DNA of 48,141 nucleotides, taken from assembly GCA_008080595.1 (NCBI GenBank), contig VIKI01000018.1, positions 1-48,141 of the forward strand, given 5' to 3'. A model generated the notes under the pieces. It was not told the DNA's origin. It saw only the letters and a program-made list of their open reading frames with translations, and made no database searches. The position numbers and the translations under genes are program-made. The DNA comes from Comamonadaceae bacterium (GTDB lineage: Bacteria > Pseudomonadota > Gammaproteobacteria > Burkholderiales > Burkholderiaceae_C). Shown piece after piece: positions 46,309-48,141 of the stretch (position 1 is the stretch's first letter; the number at the start of each line of letters is the position of its first letter).

Positions 46309-46950
46309 ATGTCGATTGAAACCATTTTGAGCTACACGGCGGTCGCCTGGCTGGCGATAGTCAGCCCCGGCCCGGCCATTCTTCTGGCATTGCGCAATGG
46401 CGCGGCATTTGGCGTGCGTGCCACCCTCTGGTCATCACTGGGCAATATCACAGGGATTTTTGTACTCTCTGCGACAGCCATGCTGGGGCTGGGGGTGCTG
46501 CTGATGTCTTCGGCGCTTTTGTTTGGGGCTGTCAAGCTGCTGGGGGCTCTCTACCTGTTTTATGTCGGTCTGCGCCACCTGCTGGGTCGCAGTTCGGTGG
46601 TCAGCACCCCAGCCGAACTTTCCGCTGACGATACAAGCTCCAGCCCGCGCCGACTGTACCGGGAAGGCTTTCTTCTGGCTGCGACCAACCCCAAACCGAT
46701 TCTGTTCTTCACCGCGCTGTTTCCCCAGTTCGTCAACGCGGCGACACCGCTGCTGCCGCAATTTTTTGTGCTGACCGGCATCTTCATGGCCTTGTCGTTC
46801 ATCACCCTAACGGCTTATGCGCTGCTGGCTGGGCGGGCCAGGTCATTGCTGGTGAAACCGAACTTTGTCAAATGGATCAACCGCATCGTTGGCTCCGTGT
46901 TCATCTCCTTTGGTGCAGCCTTGCTGGCGCTGCGCCGCCCAGCGGCGTAA
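46309..46950 (+). CDS. LysE/RhtB-family amino-acid exporter
   Basis: The 213-residue membrane protein has five to six hydrophobic segments and the LysE signature SPGPAILLALRNGAAFGVRATLWSSLGNITGI near the N-terminus, followed by GAVKLLGALYLFYVGLRHL and TNPKPILFFTALFPQFV. It exports amino acids or homoserine-like compounds by proton antiport; the substrate is unknown. It is the only intact gene between the two 106-bp direct repeats. Confidence 0.88.
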   Translation: MSIETILSYTAVAWLAIVSPGPAILLALRNGAAFGVRATLWSSLGNITGIFVLSATAMLGLGVLLMSSALLFGAVKLLGALYLFYVGLRHLLGRSSVVSTPAELSADDTSSSPRRLYREGFLLAATNPKPILFFTALFPQFVNAATPLLPQFFVLTGIFMALSFITLTAYALLAGRARSLLVKPNFVKWINRIVGSVFISFGAALLALRRPAA

Positions 46951-46997
46951 ACACATGCCACCACGGCAGAACGGCACATCACTTTGAACGCACCCGA

Positions 46998-47103
46998 GGC
47001 CGAAAGAAATGGAGACGATGCCGACGCAACAAAGGCCAAGGAGGTGGATGGGCGCAATGGCTCGGTGATTCGTGCCTTGTAGGAGCGTCGGCAGGCGCGA
47101 GTT
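46998..47103. repeat. 106-bp direct repeat, right copy
   Basis: This copy contains a perfect 9-bp inverted pair TGCCGACGC/GCGTCGGCA and an inner ACAAAGGC/GCCTTGT pair, so it can fold into a long imperfect hairpin. It ends exactly at the last base of the GNAT gene stop. In the left copy the outer pair is degraded by two changes. Confidence 0.75.
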
Positions 47104-47579
47104 CAAGAGCAATTTGCTGCCAGCAGCTTGCTCATTCGCGCATTCGCCAGCACCACCCCAGCCCGCTCCACCTGCTGGCGCACTTCCACACCAAAGCCCC
47201 ATTTCTGAAAAAACGGGTCGGCGTTCAGGCTGACATCGGCAAACAAACAGCCTATGCCCCGGGCCGCCGCAGACTGGTGGATCTGCGCCATCAGCGCCCG
47301 ACCCACGCCACGCCCGGCAAAGCTTCCGGCTACAAAGAAATGGTCCACGTAGCCAGAGTCCTGCAGGTCTGCAAAGCCCGCGATGCATCCGTCCACCTCG
47401 GCAATAAAAGGCCGGTTGCCCCGCAGCCGCTCACCCCACTGCGCCGCATCGTACTGGCGCGGCGCCCACACCGCCAACTGCTCGGCGGTGTAGTGGTGGC
47501 GGGCCAAGTCATGTACCGATGAATAGAAAACGGTGCGCAAAACGGGCTCGTCGCCGGGGTGAAAGTTGCGGATAAGCAT
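47103..47579 (-). CDS. GNAT-family N-acetyltransferase
   Basis: The 158-residue protein has the GNAT fold with the acetyl-CoA pyrophosphate loop FAGRGVGRALM (about residues 88-97), the preceding strand VDHFFVAGSF and the C-terminal FFQKWGFGV. Acetyl acceptor unknown. Its stop abuts the 106-bp repeat, so the extreme C-terminus may have been altered. Confidence 0.85.
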   Translation of the reverse strand: MLIRNFHPGDEPVLRTVFYSSVHDLARHHYTAEQLAVWAPRQYDAAQWGERLRGNRPFIAEVDGCIAGFADLQDSGYVDHFFVAGSFAGRGVGRALMAQIHQSAAARGIGCLFADVSLNADPFFQKWGFGVEVRQQVERAGVVLANARMSKLLAANCS

Positions 47580-47639
47580 CAGGGATTGTGGATAAAGTCA
47601 AATGTTGCAGGTCAGAGAAGCATCCTATTTTGAGTCACC

Positions 47640-47900
47640 TGCCGCCAACGTGCGTGGATGAGATGCGATGGTGACGCACCATTGGGAGAGCTCACTCAAG
47701 GTTTGAGTGCAGGCTGCTCCAATCTTGTATAGGTTGCGGATGGGCTTGGGCCAACCCGGGGTGGGAGCGTGCAGATAGGCGATGCCATGGGCTGACAAGG
47801 CGGCGCAGAAAGCCGATTTTGAAAAGCCTGTTTTGCGCGACAGTGGCAGGTAGCACTTGGTTTTTGAGTGGCGCAGTATGGGGTATGCGTGCTTAATTGG
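47640..47900 (-). pseudogene. DUF488-family remnant
   Basis: One minus-strand frame encodes SRKTGFSKSAFCAALSAHG, then IAYLHAPTPGWPKPIRNLYK, which resembles the core of DUF488 proteins (SR..GFSK.. followed by GI.Y.H...LG.PK..R). The usual start (TIGHS...DVR) is not present and the frame ends soon after in unrelated sequence. No start codon is sensible. It is a decayed piece, together with flanking non-coding DNA that fills 47580-48019. Confidence 0.5.
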
Positions 47901-47950
47901 CCTCTCCGAGGGTTGAACGCCAAGCCGAATTTACACGAAAGTGACTGTAG

Positions 47951-48017
47951 TATCTTCTCCAAGATATTGATATAAAAAGAATTACGGTATAAAACGGCAT
48001 AGTGAACTAATATACCG
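47951..48017 (+). promoter_or_regulatory. Two palindromes upstream of the last gene
   Basis: TATCTT-CTCC-AAGATA (47951-47966) is a perfect small palindrome. CGGTATA (47985-47991) and TATACCG (48011-48017) are perfect 7-bp inverted arms 19 bp apart, ending two bases before the ATG at 48020. The region is A+T-rich, unlike its surroundings. Arms astride a promoter suggest an operator of an autoregulated gene. Confidence 0.45.
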
Positions 48018-48019
48018 AA

Positions 48020-48141
48020 ATGCTAGAAATAAGCCCCACCATCGCCCGCCAGTACATTGATGCTGTCGCCACATTTGAGGCCTTGGAAGAGGCTCAGGAG
48101 GAGGCCGCACATGTGCGCGGCGGCATGTACTGGCATGCGGG
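48020..48141 (+). CDS. Start of a putative nucleotidyltransferase-fold protein (partial)
   Basis: The first 40 codons read MLEISPTIARQYIDAVATFE, then ALEEAQEEAAHVRGGMYWHAG, and the gene runs off the right edge. The start resembles the uncharacterised GSU2403-family nucleotidyltransferase-fold proteins, which have an RGGMYW motif after an N-terminal helix. The catalytic region is outside the window, so this is tentative. The atypical A+T-rich upstream region suggests a horizontally acquired gene. Confidence 0.5.
   Translation, partial: MLEISPTIARQYIDAVATFEALEEAQEEAAHVRGGMYWHA

Noticed and set aside
46998-47103. Possible integron attC site in the 106-bp repeat
   Set aside because: The hairpin is attC-like in shape, but the RYYYAAC and GTTRRRY core sites are missing, and no integrase or cassette array is present.

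Overview
The window looks like a chromosomal segment of a Betaproteobacterium, most likely family Comamonadaceae (Rhodoferax/Polaromonas-like). Signs are the core gene order (rplM-rpsI, DUF6776-bactofilin, erpA-anmK-mepM-tyrS), a leucine/isovalerate (liu) catabolic cluster, a chemoreceptor tail ending in DWETF, and many copies of a short repeat with the core GCGCAAGCAGCTAT. No tRNA, rRNA, CRISPR array, phage or complete insertion sequence was seen.

Layout. 1-1.6 kb: end of a chemoreceptor gene and a convergent ampG. 1.7-10.1 kb: a tight operon related to bacterial cellulose synthesis, bcsD-bcsP-bcsQ-bcsA-like-bcsB-second bcsQ-GH18, with five ATGA-type overlaps. Its BcsA-like protein keeps the membrane topology but has lost the recognisable glycosyltransferase and PilZ signature residues, and a GH18 enzyme sits where a GH8 BcsZ might be expected. 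10.2-13.8 kb: a PilB/GspE-type ATPase with four MshEN-like repeats, overlapping srkA. 13.9-20.6 kb: housekeeping genes (fmdB, tyrS, mepM, anmK, erpA, bactofilin, DUF6776, rpsI, rplM). 20.7-24 kb: rlmJ and a minus-strand operon mvaB-ybaK-DUF1289-HCCA isomerase. 24-33 kb: a PAS-GGDEF-EAL protein, ghrA, a VOC protein, katG, a cytochrome c and an MFS exporter. 33-40.6 kb: the liu cluster (liuB, liuC, liuD) interrupted by a vapBC module and a GH10 xylanase gene, with a parDE module at its end between two copies of the liuD 3' region. 40.7-47.6 kb: a divergent AraC regulator, a rhodanese-patatin-HAD operon, a LysR regulator, small genes, a LysE exporter and a GNAT enzyme. 47.6-48.1 kb: a DUF488 remnant and the start of a putative nucleotidyltransferase.

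Two patterns run through the window. Short repeats have entered many genes, often in frame, so that several conserved enzymes carry repeat-derived peptides. Four genes (rplM, mvaB, liuD, the GH10 gene) lack an internal block that their families normally have; three are frameshifted. Because rplM is normally essential, assembly error must be considered as well as real decay.

The strongest candidate for an undescribed system is the 1.7-10.1 kb operon. It keeps cellulose-machinery partners (BcsB, BcsD, BcsP, two BcsQ) around an apparently non-catalytic synthase homologue and a GH18 hydrolase. This suggests a pseudo-synthase complex serving a different polymer, or assisting an active synthase encoded elsewhere. 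That interpretation is inference from motif reading by eye.
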